Positions 17,241-25,709 of a DNA stretch of 64,000 nt are shown here, in pieces. How positions within the stretch are numbered: the first letter of the stretch is position 1; every line of letters starts with the position of its first letter. The stretch covers positions 645,121 through 709,120 of the forward strand of contig NZ_CCDM010000003.1 of NCBI RefSeq assembly GCF_000750635.1, read 5' to 3'. This stretch comes from Oceanobacillus jeddahensis (lineage in GTDB: Bacteria; Bacillota; Bacilli; Bacillales; Amphibacillaceae). A program made the translations under genes and the position numbers. The notes under the pieces are model-generated. The model saw only the letters and a list, made by a program, of their open reading frames with translations, had not been told where the DNA came from and made no database searches.

Positions 17241-18974
17241 CTATTCTTCCATTTGCTGCTGAACGTATTGTTTGTAGTACCATCCTTTTTCTGCCATCAA
17301 TTGGTCATGAGTACCTTCTTCCGCAATCTCGCCATTTTCCAAGACAATGATATGATCTGCATGTGTTACAGCAGACAAGCGGTGTGCAGCTATAAATGTT
17401 GTTTTATTTTTACGTTCTTCTTTTAGGTGAGCGATAATAGCTGCTTCTGTTTTACCATCCACTGCAGACAAGGAATCATCCAGAACTAAGACTTCCGGGT
17501 CCTTAATAAAAGCACGGGCTAAGGCTACACGTTGCTTTTGTCCTCCGGATAACGTAATACCGCTTTCTCCAACCTGTGTGTCTAATCCTTCAGGCAGCTG
17601 CAAAATATCATTGGAGAAATATGCAAGCTCCAGTGCCCTGAAAATTTCTTTATCTGTTGCATCTTCTTTACCAAACTGAATATTTTCCCGAATTGTTTTC
17701 GAAAACATCATTTGATCCTGGGGAACATATCCTATCCACTCACGAACCTGCTTTAATGGCAGCCTTTCTATTTCCTCTCCAGAGATTAATATTTCCCCTT
17801 GTACATCCGGATACTGCCTCAGTAGTAATTTAAATAATGTTGTTTTCCCGGCACCTGTCTTTCCAACCACACCAATCGTTTCTCCAACACGCACTTGAAA
17901 GGTAATTCCTTTTAAAGCTTTTTCTGCAGAATTCGGATATTGAAACGATACATCCTTTAACTTCATACCTTTAACTTGTTCAACCTGCTTTGGCTCCATA
18001 ACATCCCTGACGTCCGGTGTATAAGATAATGTCTTGTTTACCCGATCTAAGGATGCATTCCCGCGCTGCAGGATATTTATTAACTCACCTACTGCAAACA
18101 TTGGCCAAATTAACATTCCTAAATAGACGTTAAAAGTAACTAAGTCTCCTAAAGTCAATCTATTTTCAAATACAAGCATCGCCCCGTAACCAATTCCAAT
18201 TGTATAAGACAGTCCAACTAGAATTTTCATGGTCGGTTCAAATAAGGCATCAATTTGGGCAACTTCTATATTTTTGTCATACACCTCTTTTGTCATATTC
18301 TCAAATCGTTCTTTTTCATTCTCTTCCTGCACAAAAGCACGGACTGCGCGAACACCACGAATAGATTCTAAAACACTGTTATTCATCTCTCCAAAAGCAT
18401 CTTGCGCTTTCGTAAAGCGCCGATGAATGGCACTGCCGTAAAAATTCATAAGGATAGCCATAATTGGTAATGGGAGTAATGCAGCTATGGTTAGTGGCCA
18501 GCTGATCGTTAACCCCATTACTGCAATAATCATCAGCATAAAAATACTGGAGTCAACCAAAGTCAGTACACCGAAACCTGCTGTCAGGCTAATTGCTTTT
18601 AAATCATTGGTGGACCTTGCCATCAAATCTCCTGTACGATATTTCCCAAAAAACGTCGGCGACATCGATAGAAAATGCTGCATCAGCTTACTCCGCATCC
18701 ATCGTTCTAAAATAACTGCTCCACCAAAAAGCGTATAATCCCATAAATATGAAATAATATAATGTACAATAATTATGCCAATATAGCCTGAGATAACAGC
18801 TGTCAAAATTTGTACAGTTAACGTCTCAAATTGGATATGGTCAATGACATAGCCAACTAATTTGGGCGGTATTAATCCAATCGCACTTGCAATTATTAAC
18901 GCTATGATCGCAAAGGTATACCGCTTCCAGTAATGCGCAAAAAACCAGCTTAATTTTTTAAAAACCGAAAACAT
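17241..18974 (-). CDS. bmrC: Heterodimeric ABC multidrug exporter subunit BmrC
   Basis: A 577-residue half transporter with six membrane helices and an ATPase domain, matching B. subtilis BmrC (YheI). Walker A is VGKTGAGKTT. The signature LSGGQKQR is intact, but Walker B reads LVLDDSLS, with Asp in place of the catalytic Glu, so its own ATP site is degenerate. This complements the degenerate signature in BmrD. The start ATG lies behind AGGTGAAAGG. Upstream on the same strand is a leader peptide and terminator (19063-19281), so expression is probably induced by translation-blocking antibiotics as in B. subtilis. Confidence 0.93.
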   Translation of the reverse strand: MFSVFKKLSWFFAHYWKRYTFAIIALIIASAIGLIPPKLVGYVIDHIQFETLTVQILTAVISGYIGIIIVHYIISYLWDYTLFGGAVILERWMRSKLMQHFLSMSPTFFGKYRTGDLMARSTNDLKAISLTAGFGVLTLVDSSIFMLMIIAVMGLTISWPLTIAALLPLPIMAILMNFYGSAIHRRFTKAQDAFGEMNNSVLESIRGVRAVRAFVQEENEKERFENMTKEVYDKNIEVAQIDALFEPTMKILVGLSYTIGIGYGAMLVFENRLTLGDLVTFNVYLGMLIWPMFAVGELINILQRGNASLDRVNKTLSYTPDVRDVMEPKQVEQVKGMKLKDVSFQYPNSAEKALKGITFQVRVGETIGVVGKTGAGKTTLFKLLLRQYPDVQGEILISGEEIERLPLKQVREWIGYVPQDQMMFSKTIRENIQFGKEDATDKEIFRALELAYFSNDILQLPEGLDTQVGESGITLSGGQKQRVALARAFIKDPEVLVLDDSLSAVDGKTEAAIIAHLKEERKNKTTFIAAHRLSAVTHADHIIVLENGEIAEEGTHDQLMAEKGWYYKQYVQQQMEE

Positions 18975-19062
18975 CCTTTCACCTATTTTCTATGTAGTAT
19001 CCTACATCTTAAACTTTTTCCATTAAATTCGTTTACATTCCATTTTCTGTTTTTAAAGCACT

Positions 19063-19095
19063 AAAAAAAGCATACGCCATTTATCGGCATATGCT
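19063..19095 (-). terminator. Attenuator terminator upstream of bmrC
   Basis: On the minus strand AGCATATGCC and GGCGTATGCT form a 10-bp stem with a 7-nt loop followed by seven T. It lies after the leader ORF and 89 nt before bmrC, where it would stop transcription unless an alternative structure forms. I could not identify the antiterminator partner by eye. Confidence 0.8.
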
Positions 19096-19179
19096 TATAA
19101 CACTCCTACTTAACCTCTTATTAGCCAGCCACATGGAAAAAACTGCGGCCATTTATTACACTTCTCCCCTAAAAAAAAC

Positions 19180-19281
19180 CTAAGAGAGAGCACACCTGTT
19201 TATTGGAGGCCACAAAATCATATTCTGTTTTGTTTGATTGAATTGATTCATTTGATTGGTTAGATACTGTAAATTCATCAT
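19180..19281 (-). CDS. bmrB: BmrB-like leader peptide (33 codons)
   Basis: A short ORF, MMNLQYLTNQMNQFNQTKQN then 13 more residues ending RCALS, behind a strong AAGGAGGG spaced 9 nt. It has its own promoter (19331-19359) and is followed by an intrinsic terminator before bmrC. In B. subtilis the small bmrB ORF at the same position is a leader whose stalled translation lets polymerase read into bmrCD. The sequence is Gln/Asn-rich with no membrane segment, so a regulatory role is more likely than a protein function. The ORF and signals are seen; the mechanism is inferred from position. Confidence 0.75.
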   Translation of the reverse strand: MMNLQYLTNQMNQFNQTKQNMILWPPINRCALS

Positions 19282-19330
19282 TTTGTGTTTCCCTCCTTTT
19301 TTCATTTATTTGAAAATTGAATGCCTTATC

Positions 19331-19359
19331 ATTATATATTCTTCCAAATATCAAGTCAA
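19331..19359 (-). promoter_or_regulatory. Strong sigma-A promoter of the bmrBCD leader
   Basis: TTGACT (19354-19359) and a perfect TATAAT (19331-19336) on the minus strand are separated by 17 bp. Transcription would start near 19324, giving a leader of about 350 nt before bmrC. Confidence 0.8.
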
Positions 19360-19376
19360 TTGTTTTTTTAATTTTA

Positions 19377-20223
19377 GCTCAATTTTTGCGTGATAAAAAT
19401 TACAAAGTAACTACTTTGGCAAAGAATAGAAGGTGAAGTGTAAAGCACCGCTGCGGCGGACCGTTTTGCTTTCCGACGTACAACGGTTTTTGATGGGGCG
19501 AGTAACCGCAGTCCCAGGACGTACTAGTGCAGACGTTGCAACAACTCTTTTCGATGGGGTGAGTAATCGCAACCCCAGGACGTTGCGTTCTTAGTCTGCC
19601 TAGGGGCACGCTCTTCAGCTAACTTTTGCCAAGAAGAGCGCTTGGCAAAAGTAGATCTTCAGATGGTGCTGATCCCTCAGGAGTCAAAACGGTCCACCTC
19701 CGCTAATTAGGTGTTCTATATATGAAATAGCTGAACAAATAAAAGGTGGTTCAGACAGAAGAGATTTTCGTGGTACGTGGTAAAGATATTCAGCAATCAT
19801 TCTTTTCTGTGCATGAAAGTTATTCTTGATGTTAACTATTCATGTTGTTTTGATTCGAACTGCTTAACCATCCATTTGAAATAACGGAATGATCGTGTCA
19901 TCAAACGATAGAGAAACTATTTCGTCCAACCCAACAGTATGTTATCTCTTTCCTTCGCTGTAGAATCCTAACTAAGCGGAGGCCAACCACGTAGACTCCT
20001 ATGGGAACAGGGCGAGCTGAAGATCCACTTGAAAAGCGGTTTTCTTTTCAAGTTAGCTGAAGCCGTCCCCATGGAAAGCGGAGTGGTTGCTCGGAGCAGG
20101 AGCTGTACACTATCATTCGTTCAAAAAAAGCTAATTTAATCAAAAGCAGGCACAATTATGAAGAACACGATAATCCTGAAATAGCAAGATATATATGCTT
20201 ATTCTTCGGTGAGAAAGTTGTGA
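19377..20223 (+). mobile_element. Family E repeat element, copy E2 (largest)
   Basis: About 847 bp. Both ends are decayed: GCTCAATTTTTGCG on the left and TTCGGTGAGAAAGTTG on the right. It carries all three internal cassettes: the GACGT cassette as a tandem double copy (19475-19600), the TTTTGCCAAG hairpin (about 19624-19652) and the CCAACCAC cassette (about 19983-20089). Its left end is 18 bp from the -35 box of the bmr leader promoter. No target duplication is evident and no gene is visible. Confidence 0.8.
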
Positions 20224-20451
20224 ATTTAATAAAATTGTTTCAGCTTAAGGGATTAAATAACACCACTGCCTGCTTAGACAATATTGTTACGAGCTGCCCC
20301 GTGTTGACCGGCAAGAAGACTAGTAGTGTAAATCTTTTCACCTTGTACAACCCAGAAAATTATTTATTGTAATTTAAACATTTTCGACTTCCTATTTATT
20401 TTCATATTTAATAATTCATGATATTATTTTTATTTAAGGGAGATGAAGCAT
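20224..20451. other. Intergenic region before the carbonic anhydrase gene
   Basis: About 230 bp between repeat E2 and the next gene. AT-rich from 20330 on, presumably holding the promoter; I see no clear -35/-10 pair and no coding region. Confidence 0.4.
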
Positions 20452-21006
20452 ATGAATTTAGATCAACTTTTAGATTTCAACGGAAAATTTGTAGATAATA
20501 AAGGCTATGAAGCCTATACAACGGACAAGTTTCCAAATAAACGTATGGTTATTTTCACTTGTATGGACACACGTTTAGTGGAATTACTTCCTAGAGCACT
20601 GAATATCCGTAATGGCGACGTGAAAATGGTTAAAAATGCCGGAGCTATTATCCGCAAACCTTTTGACAGTATTATGAAAAGCTTATTAGTGGCTATTTAT
20701 AGTTTAAAAGCAGAAGAAGTTGTTGTTATTGGACATCATGGCTGCGGAATGTCTAATGTTGATACAGAAGCATTAAAGCAATCCATGCTGGACCGCGGTA
20801 TACCGGAAGAAACTTTACATACCCTGGAGCATTCTGGTATTAACCTTCATAAAGAATTTCATGGATTCGAAAAAATTGAAGACTCTGTCTCACAAAGTGT
20901 AGGGATTATTCGCAATCACCCGCTGCTTCCTAAAGAAGTGAAAGTCCATGGTCTTGTCATTGATCCGGAAACAGGAAAATTAGATGTCGTTACCAGAGAA
21001 GACTAA
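20452..21006 (+). CDS. Beta-class carbonic anhydrase, YtiB-like
   Basis: A 184-residue zinc enzyme for reversible hydration of CO2, resembling B. subtilis YtiB. The zinc and active-site residues are Cys37, Asp39 and Arg41 in CMDTR, and His95 and Cys98 in HHGCG, in the correct order for beta-class enzymes. The start at ATG 20452 is 9 nt from AAGGGAG; the ATG at 20443 overlaps that site and is less likely. It is a single gene ending at a strong terminator shared with the convergent MurG-like gene. Confidence 0.93.
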   Translation: MNLDQLLDFNGKFVDNKGYEAYTTDKFPNKRMVIFTCMDTRLVELLPRALNIRNGDVKMVKNAGAIIRKPFDSIMKSLLVAIYSLKAEEVVVIGHHGCGMSNVDTEALKQSMLDRGIPEETLHTLEHSGINLHKEFHGFEKIEDSVSQSVGIIRNHPLLPKEVKVHGLVIDPETGKLDVVTRED

Positions 21007-21009
21007 ATA

Positions 21010-21056
21010 AAAGAAAGGACTTGTGCATCTTGATTGAAATGCGCAAGTCCTTTCTT
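21010..21056. terminator. Bidirectional terminator
   Basis: AAGAAAGGACTTGTGCAT pairs with ATGCGCAAGTCCTTTCTT between two convergent genes, with T-rich flank on the plus side and A-rich flank for the minus strand. Confidence 0.8.
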
Positions 21057-21078
21057 CCTTTTAAACATATCGCTCGGA

Positions 21079-22164
21079 TTATTTTTTTTGAACGGATTCA
21101 ATAATTTCAATGACTTTATTTCTGGACGCTTCACTTTTATATTTCTTCATTTCGTCCAGCATGACGGGAGCTGCTTTCTTTAATTCCGTTGCTTGCTGAA
21201 CAAGTTTTTCAGCTGTTAATGTTTCTTCTTCAAGGACCTTCGCATAATTCTTTTCTTTAAACGAATTTGCATTAATAATCTGGTCTCCGCGACTCGCTCC
21301 ACGAGATAGCGGAATTAACAGCATCGGCTTTTGTAATGCTAAAAATTCAAAAATAGCGTTGGAGCCGGCTCGTGATACAACAAAATCTGTTGCTGCGAAA
21401 ATATCTTTTAATTCTCCATGCACATATTCAAATTGTGCGTATCCCGGCACACGAAGAGAAGTATCTACTTTCCCGCTTCCACAAATATGAATGATTTCAA
21501 AGTTGTCTAATAATACATCTAATGCTTCACGGATCGTGTCATTAATTTTTTCAGATCCGCCACTGCCGCCCATAATTAAGAGAACAGGCTTTTCTCCCGG
21601 GAGCTGTGCAAATTCTAATCCTGCCTTTTTACTTCCTGTAAATAATTCATCCCGAATAACTGCTCCAACATAAGCCGCCTTCTTCTCCGGCAAATATTTC
21701 ATTGTTTCAGGAAATGTCGCCAGTACTTTTTTCGTAAATGGGATAGAAAGTTTATTTGCCAACCCTGGTGTAAAATCAGACTCATGAATAACAGATGGAA
21801 TCCCTCTTAATTTCGCAGCTGCAACAACCGGCACAGATACAAAACCGCCTTTCGAAAAAACAACCGATGGCTTTTTTCCTTTTCCGAAAATACGAAAAGC
21901 CTGCATCGTCCCTTTTAATACTTTAAATGGATCTTTAAAATTTTCTTTGGACATGTAGCGTCGCAGCTTTCCGGTTGATATTGGATAATAGGTCACGTCA
22001 TCTAATTTTTCAATCAAGTTTCGTTCAATTCCTTCATACGATCCGATGTAATCTACTTTATAACCCTGTTCCTGATAATATGGTATAAGTGCTAAATTAA
22101 CAATGACATGACCGGCAGTTCCTCCGCCAGTGAATAAAATGCGTTTTTTATTTCTTTTTTCCAT
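21079..22164 (-). CDS. murG: MurG-like UDP-GlcNAc undecaprenyl-PP-MurNAc-pentapeptide transferase
   Basis: A 361-residue GT-B glycosyltransferase that would add GlcNAc to lipid I to make lipid II at the inner face of the membrane. Family motifs are visible: GGGTAGHV (residues 13-20), SKGGFVSVP (about 104-112), [11 protein letters not shown] (about 127-137), [11 protein letters not shown] (about 195-205) and [11 protein letters not shown] (about 262-272). It stands alone rather than between ftsW and murB in the division cluster, like the extra MurG proteins of the B. cereus group. Whether it is the only MurG in this genome cannot be seen here. Confidence 0.88.
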   Translation of the reverse strand: MEKRNKKRILFTGGGTAGHVIVNLALIPYYQEQGYKVDYIGSYEGIERNLIEKLDDVTYYPISTGKLRRYMSKENFKDPFKVLKGTMQAFRIFGKGKKPSVVFSKGGFVSVPVVAAAKLRGIPSVIHESDFTPGLANKLSIPFTKKVLATFPETMKYLPEKKAAYVGAVIRDELFTGSKKAGLEFAQLPGEKPVLLIMGGSGGSEKINDTIREALDVLLDNFEIIHICGSGKVDTSLRVPGYAQFEYVHGELKDIFAATDFVVSRAGSNAIFEFLALQKPMLLIPLSRGASRGDQIINANSFKEKNYAKVLEEETLTAEKLVQQATELKKAAPVMLDEMKKYKSEASRNKVIEIIESVQKK

Positions 22165-22267
22165 GGACTAATTCATCCTTTCCCAAATCATTATATCAGC
22201 GTATAATTACCAATGCACCTATTAATTTAACGAAAAAACGAATTACGAAATGTCAGGAAGATCAAAT

Positions 22268-23635
22268 ATGTATGAAACAAGCAATCGAAGACAAAAAATG
22301 AAGCTTTTTATTATTATCATGCTGCCAATTCTTGTGACACAGGTCAGTATGAATCTGATGAATTTTTTTGATACAGTTATGTCCGGACAAGCTAGCGCAA
22401 TTGATTTAGCTGGAGTTGCAATTGGTTCCAGTCTTTGGATACCAATTTTGACGGCTGTAAACGGGATTGTGCTTGCCATCACTCCTATCATTGCCCAGCT
22501 TATCGGAGCTAAGGAGAAAACAGATATTCCACAAGTAATTCAGCAGGGAATCTACTTATCCATTGGTTTGTCCTGTGTGATTCTCATTACTGGATTTTTT
22601 GTTTTAGAACCAATTTTACAGTTGATGAGCCTGGAACCGGCTGTACATCATGTAGCAAAATATTATTTAATATTTCTTGCGACGGGCATTATACCGTTAT
22701 TTATTTTCCATACCGTTCGAAGCTTTATGGATGGACTGGGACAGACAAGAGCTTCCATGATTATTATTTTAATTTCTTTACCAATAAATGCACTTCTAAA
22801 CTATATTTTTATTTTTGGCAAGCTGGGAGTACCCGCATTTGGCGGGATTGGTGCAGGAATCGCGACCAGTATTACCTATTGGATAGTCAGTATCATTTCT
22901 TTGTATATGATACATAACGTTGCTCCATTTAAGGCTTATCAAGTCTTTCGGGTTCGTTCTAAACCGCAGATTGCTTACTGGATCAGCCAATTAAAAATTG
23001 GTTTGCCAATTGGACTTGCAATGTTTTTTGAAACAAGTATTTTTTCTGCAGTTACTATCATGATGAGTGTTTATGATACTAATACCATTGCCGCTCATCA
23101 AGCAGCTATGAACTTTGCCGGACTATTATATATGCTTCCTTTAAGTGTCGGGATGGCCCTCACCATCGCTGTCGGATTTGAAATTGGAGCTAAACGTTTT
23201 CAAGATGCACGCACGTACACGTATCTGGGAATGACAGGCGGGATTATCATTGCCGTATTTACCGGCGTTATTTTATTTGTATTTGATGACGCAGTTGCAG
23301 GGTTATATCATAATAATTCAGAAGTCATTGCATTAACTAAACAATTTATTCTGTTTGCGATATTTTATCAGCTTGCAGATGCAATTGGCGCTCCTATCCA
23401 AGGGGCTTTAAGAGGTTATAAAGATGTGAATATTACCCTTCTTCTCGCGTTGATTTCTTACTGGCTTATCGGTCTCCCGGTTGGTTTTTTATTTGCAAAC
23501 TATACAAGCTTTGATGCCTTTGGCTACTGGATTGGGATTATTGTCGGTTTAAGTGCAGGTGCCATTGCTCTGCTTTTCCGTTTACTATACATTCAACGTA
23601 AGGTAAAGCAAGATTATCAAATCAAGAACAGATAA
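22268..23635 (+). CDS. MATE-family multidrug/Na+ antiporter, YisQ-like
   Basis: A 455-residue membrane protein with 12 predicted helices in two homologous halves, as in NorM-type efflux pumps. Residues MNLMNFFDTVMSGQASAIDL at the first helix and QPALRGYKD-like IQGALRGYKDVN in the second half are typical. The preferred start is ATG 22268, 9 nt behind CAGGAAG; the ATG at 22250 has no site. Length equals B. subtilis YisQ. Substrates are not predictable. It lies alone, divergent from the MurG-like gene, and ends at a strong terminator. Confidence 0.88.
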   Translation: MYETSNRRQKMKLFIIIMLPILVTQVSMNLMNFFDTVMSGQASAIDLAGVAIGSSLWIPILTAVNGIVLAITPIIAQLIGAKEKTDIPQVIQQGIYLSIGLSCVILITGFFVLEPILQLMSLEPAVHHVAKYYLIFLATGIIPLFIFHTVRSFMDGLGQTRASMIIILISLPINALLNYIFIFGKLGVPAFGGIGAGIATSITYWIVSIISLYMIHNVAPFKAYQVFRVRSKPQIAYWISQLKIGLPIGLAMFFETSIFSAVTIMMSVYDTNTIAAHQAAMNFAGLLYMLPLSVGMALTIAVGFEIGAKRFQDARTYTYLGMTGGIIIAVFTGVILFVFDDAVAGLYHNNSEVIALTKQFILFAIFYQLADAIGAPIQGALRGYKDVNITLLLALISYWLIGLPVGFLFANYTSFDAFGYWIGIIVGLSAGAIALLFRLLYIQRKVKQDYQIKNR

Positions 23636-23648
23636 GCTTAGATAAGAA

Positions 23649-23677
23649 AAAGCACCGTGGATCGTCCACGGTGCTTT
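23649..23677. terminator. Terminator between MATE and nucleoside transporter genes
   Basis: AAAGCACCGTGGA TCG TCCACGGTGCTTT is a perfect palindrome between convergent genes. Confidence 0.85.
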
Positions 23678-23686
23678 AATATTGTT

Positions 23687-24874
23687 TTATAAGAATAGCC
23701 CAACTATTGTTGCCGATAGAATAGATACTAATATCGACCCGGCCAAAAGCTTCATTCCAAATTTAGAAACTAAAACGGCCTTCGCATTATCGATTCCCTT
23801 CACTGTACCAGCAATAATTCCGATAGAAGAGAAGTTGGCAAAGCTTGTTAAAAATACCGTTACGATACCTACTGTTTTTTCGGATAGTTGATTTAATAAT
23901 GGTTGTAATTCAAGCATTGCTACAAATTCATTCGTTACTATTTTTGTACCCATAATTGATCCGGCTTGGACAACTTCACTAGACGAAATTCCCATTAATA
24001 CGCCAAGAGGGGAAATAATGTAACCAAGAATTTCCTGCAGGGTAGTTCCGGCAAATACAGCTTGAATAATCCAGTTCACCAACTCTAATGACGCGATAAA
24101 AGCAATTAACATTGCAGCAACAATTAATGCTATTTTTCCGCCTTCCAAAGCACCATTTCCCATTGCTTCAAAAATGCTTTTATCCTGGGTGACATCCGAA
24201 ATATCTACTTTGTCTTCTTCTTTTGGTACCTTTACAGGAGCAATGATGGAAGCGATCATCAAACAACTGAGCATATTCAAAGGTAAAGCTACCAAAACAT
24301 ATTCTGGCGGCAACATTTGAATATACGCCCCAACAATAGAAGCAGACACCGAACTCATCGCCGAAGCACAGACAATAAATAAACGGTTTTCATTTAAATG
24401 ATGAAACTGCGAACGTATTGCAATTAATGCTTCAGATTGACCAAAAAAAACACTATTAACGCCATTAAATGATTCAATTCGAGGTAATCCAGTTATTTTG
24501 GATATAACAGCCCCAATATATTTAATAATAATTGGAAGAACTTTTAAATAAGTAAGAACGGAGAGAATTGTTGCAAAAAAGATAATTAAGAGAAGTACAT
24601 TGAAGAAGAACACACCGTCCTCTTCCAACACAAATCCACCTAACACAAATCCAATACCTTCTTGTCCAAATTCAATTAACTTATTGAAAAGGTTAGAAAT
24701 CCATTTAATAATATTTTCACCAATAGTTGTTGAAAACATAAACCATGTAATAAGTAATTGTATAACCAACATAATACCGATGGCATAGAAGTTAATTCTT
24801 TTCTTATCATTTGACATTAAAAATGCTAAGCCTAGTGTAATGATAATTGCCAAAATACCTAACAAAATATCCAT
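23687..24874 (-). CDS. nupC: Concentrative nucleoside transporter, NupC/YutK type
   Basis: A 395-residue membrane protein of the CNT family, importing nucleosides with protons or sodium. Conserved blocks are GQSEALIAIRSQF (about residue 155), the MSSVSASIVGAY segment, GISSSEVVQAGSIMGTK and the last FANFSSIGI. The start at ATG 24874 follows GGAGGCGG; the longer frame from 24916 has no site. A CcpA-type operator (24900-24913) sits just upstream, suggesting glucose repression. Length matches B. subtilis NupC (393). The choice between NupC and YutK is uncertain. Confidence 0.88.
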   Translation of the reverse strand: MDILLGILAIIITLGLAFLMSNDKKRINFYAIGIMLVIQLLITWFMFSTTIGENIIKWISNLFNKLIEFGQEGIGFVLGGFVLEEDGVFFFNVLLLIIFFATILSVLTYLKVLPIIIKYIGAVISKITGLPRIESFNGVNSVFFGQSEALIAIRSQFHHLNENRLFIVCASAMSSVSASIVGAYIQMLPPEYVLVALPLNMLSCLMIASIIAPVKVPKEEDKVDISDVTQDKSIFEAMGNGALEGGKIALIVAAMLIAFIASLELVNWIIQAVFAGTTLQEILGYIISPLGVLMGISSSEVVQAGSIMGTKIVTNEFVAMLELQPLLNQLSEKTVGIVTVFLTSFANFSSIGIIAGTVKGIDNAKAVLVSKFGMKLLAGSILVSILSATIVGLFL

Positions 24875-24899
24875 AATACCGCCTCCTCCACAATATATC

Positions 24900-24913
24900 T
24901 GTAAACGCTTTAT
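24900..24913 (+). promoter_or_regulatory. Candidate cre (CcpA operator) for nupC
   Basis: TGTAAACGCTTTAT matches the cre consensus TGWAARCGYTWNCW at 13 of 14 positions (one mismatch, A for C near the end). It lies 26 bp upstream of the start codon, a position suited to blocking transcription. Confidence 0.5.
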
Positions 24914-24996
24914 CATATAAAAAGTTCACAGGAAAACTTTGAGTTTAAATGCTAAATATACATTAGACAAACTCAGTAAAGATTGGACTATACTCA

Positions 24997-25140
24997 CACA
25001 AGGACGTGGGGAATGTAGTCGAAGTTCCTTTAAATTCATCGTTTTTTCTTTCATCGACTAAGGTCAGTCACGTAGTTTGACTAACGTCGATACTAGGACG
25101 TCTTGTCCTTTATACTTTCCTGTCGCGCAAAAAAATACAT
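24997..25140 (+). repeat. Repeat family R3, long copy with inserted hairpin
   Basis: The same left part (ACAAGGACGTGGGGAA, GAAGTTCCTTTAAAT, CATCGTTTTT) and right part (ATACTTTCCTGTCGCG) as at 13088, but with about 60 extra bases (about 25052-25110). The insert begins CGACTAAGGTCAGTC, contains GTTTGACTAACGTCG and ends at TAGGACGTCTTGTCC, so it resembles the GACGT cassettes in general layout. Confidence 0.65.
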
Positions 25141-25664
25141 TAAAATTCTTAAAAAATAAGCTAATTTACTGAAGAACTCCAATTCAATTACTATCATATT
25201 AGTAATTGAAAATAATTTCAATGCTTGGAAAAGAGAATTAATAATTAAAAAAATTTGAAATAAATAGTAATAATTAGGAAAAATACTCTATTTATGCCAT
25301 ATTAGAGGGGGATATATATAACATTTCCTAATGATACTAAAAAATGTACTTTCGACTTTTTCTGCACCTGTCTGTATTTGCAATCATTCATTTTCTTTAT
25401 AATGTCCTAAGCTAAGAACCTGCATGAGTTGAATTGCTGGATATTCGAAGCTGGACATGGCTACGCTAAAAAATATTCGCCTGAATTTTATATTTATAGT
25501 GGAAAATAAACTTAGAATTTACTAAAGGAGGATTAAATGCTTATCTATTCTTAAAAGTGTCCTAAACTCAAGCATATAAGCTTTTGGAAAATATATTAGT
25601 TGAGATTAAGGATAGGTGCTACGATTACTCATTTACCGGTATTATTTTATAATATCCTAGACGT
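25141..25664. other. Gene-free region with possible gene remnant
   Basis: About 520 bp without a gene. On the plus strand an open stretch from about 25409 to 25510 reads AKNLHELNCWIFEAGHGYAK and on to PEFYIYSGK, then stops; it lacks a start and looks like the tail of a decayed gene. At 25525 a good AAAGGAGG precedes a five-codon ORF (MLIYS). Neither matches a family I recognise. Confidence 0.35.
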
Positions 25665-25705
25665 AAAAAAGTCTTGATACGAACAGTTCGTATCAAGACT
25701 TTTTT
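25665..25705. terminator. Terminator of odhAB
   Basis: AAAAAAGTCTTGATACGAAC pairs perfectly with its complement, giving a 19-20 bp stem and long U-runs on both strands right after the odhB stop. Confidence 0.9.
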
Positions 25706-25709
25706 CCTT

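Noticed and set aside
19169..19354. 61-codon ORF overlapping the bmrB-like leader in another frame
   Set aside because: Its starts lack a ribosome binding site and its longest start lies upstream of the likely transcription start; the 33-codon frame has a well-spaced AAGGAGG.
19400..19609. ORF of 69 codons inside repeat E2, and similar ORFs at 2761-3021, 3393-3578, 30489-30680, 36666-36869, 38465-38650 and 56348-56593
   Set aside because: The frames differ from copy to copy, lack ribosome binding sites and run through hairpin sequence. They are chance ORFs in a non-coding element.
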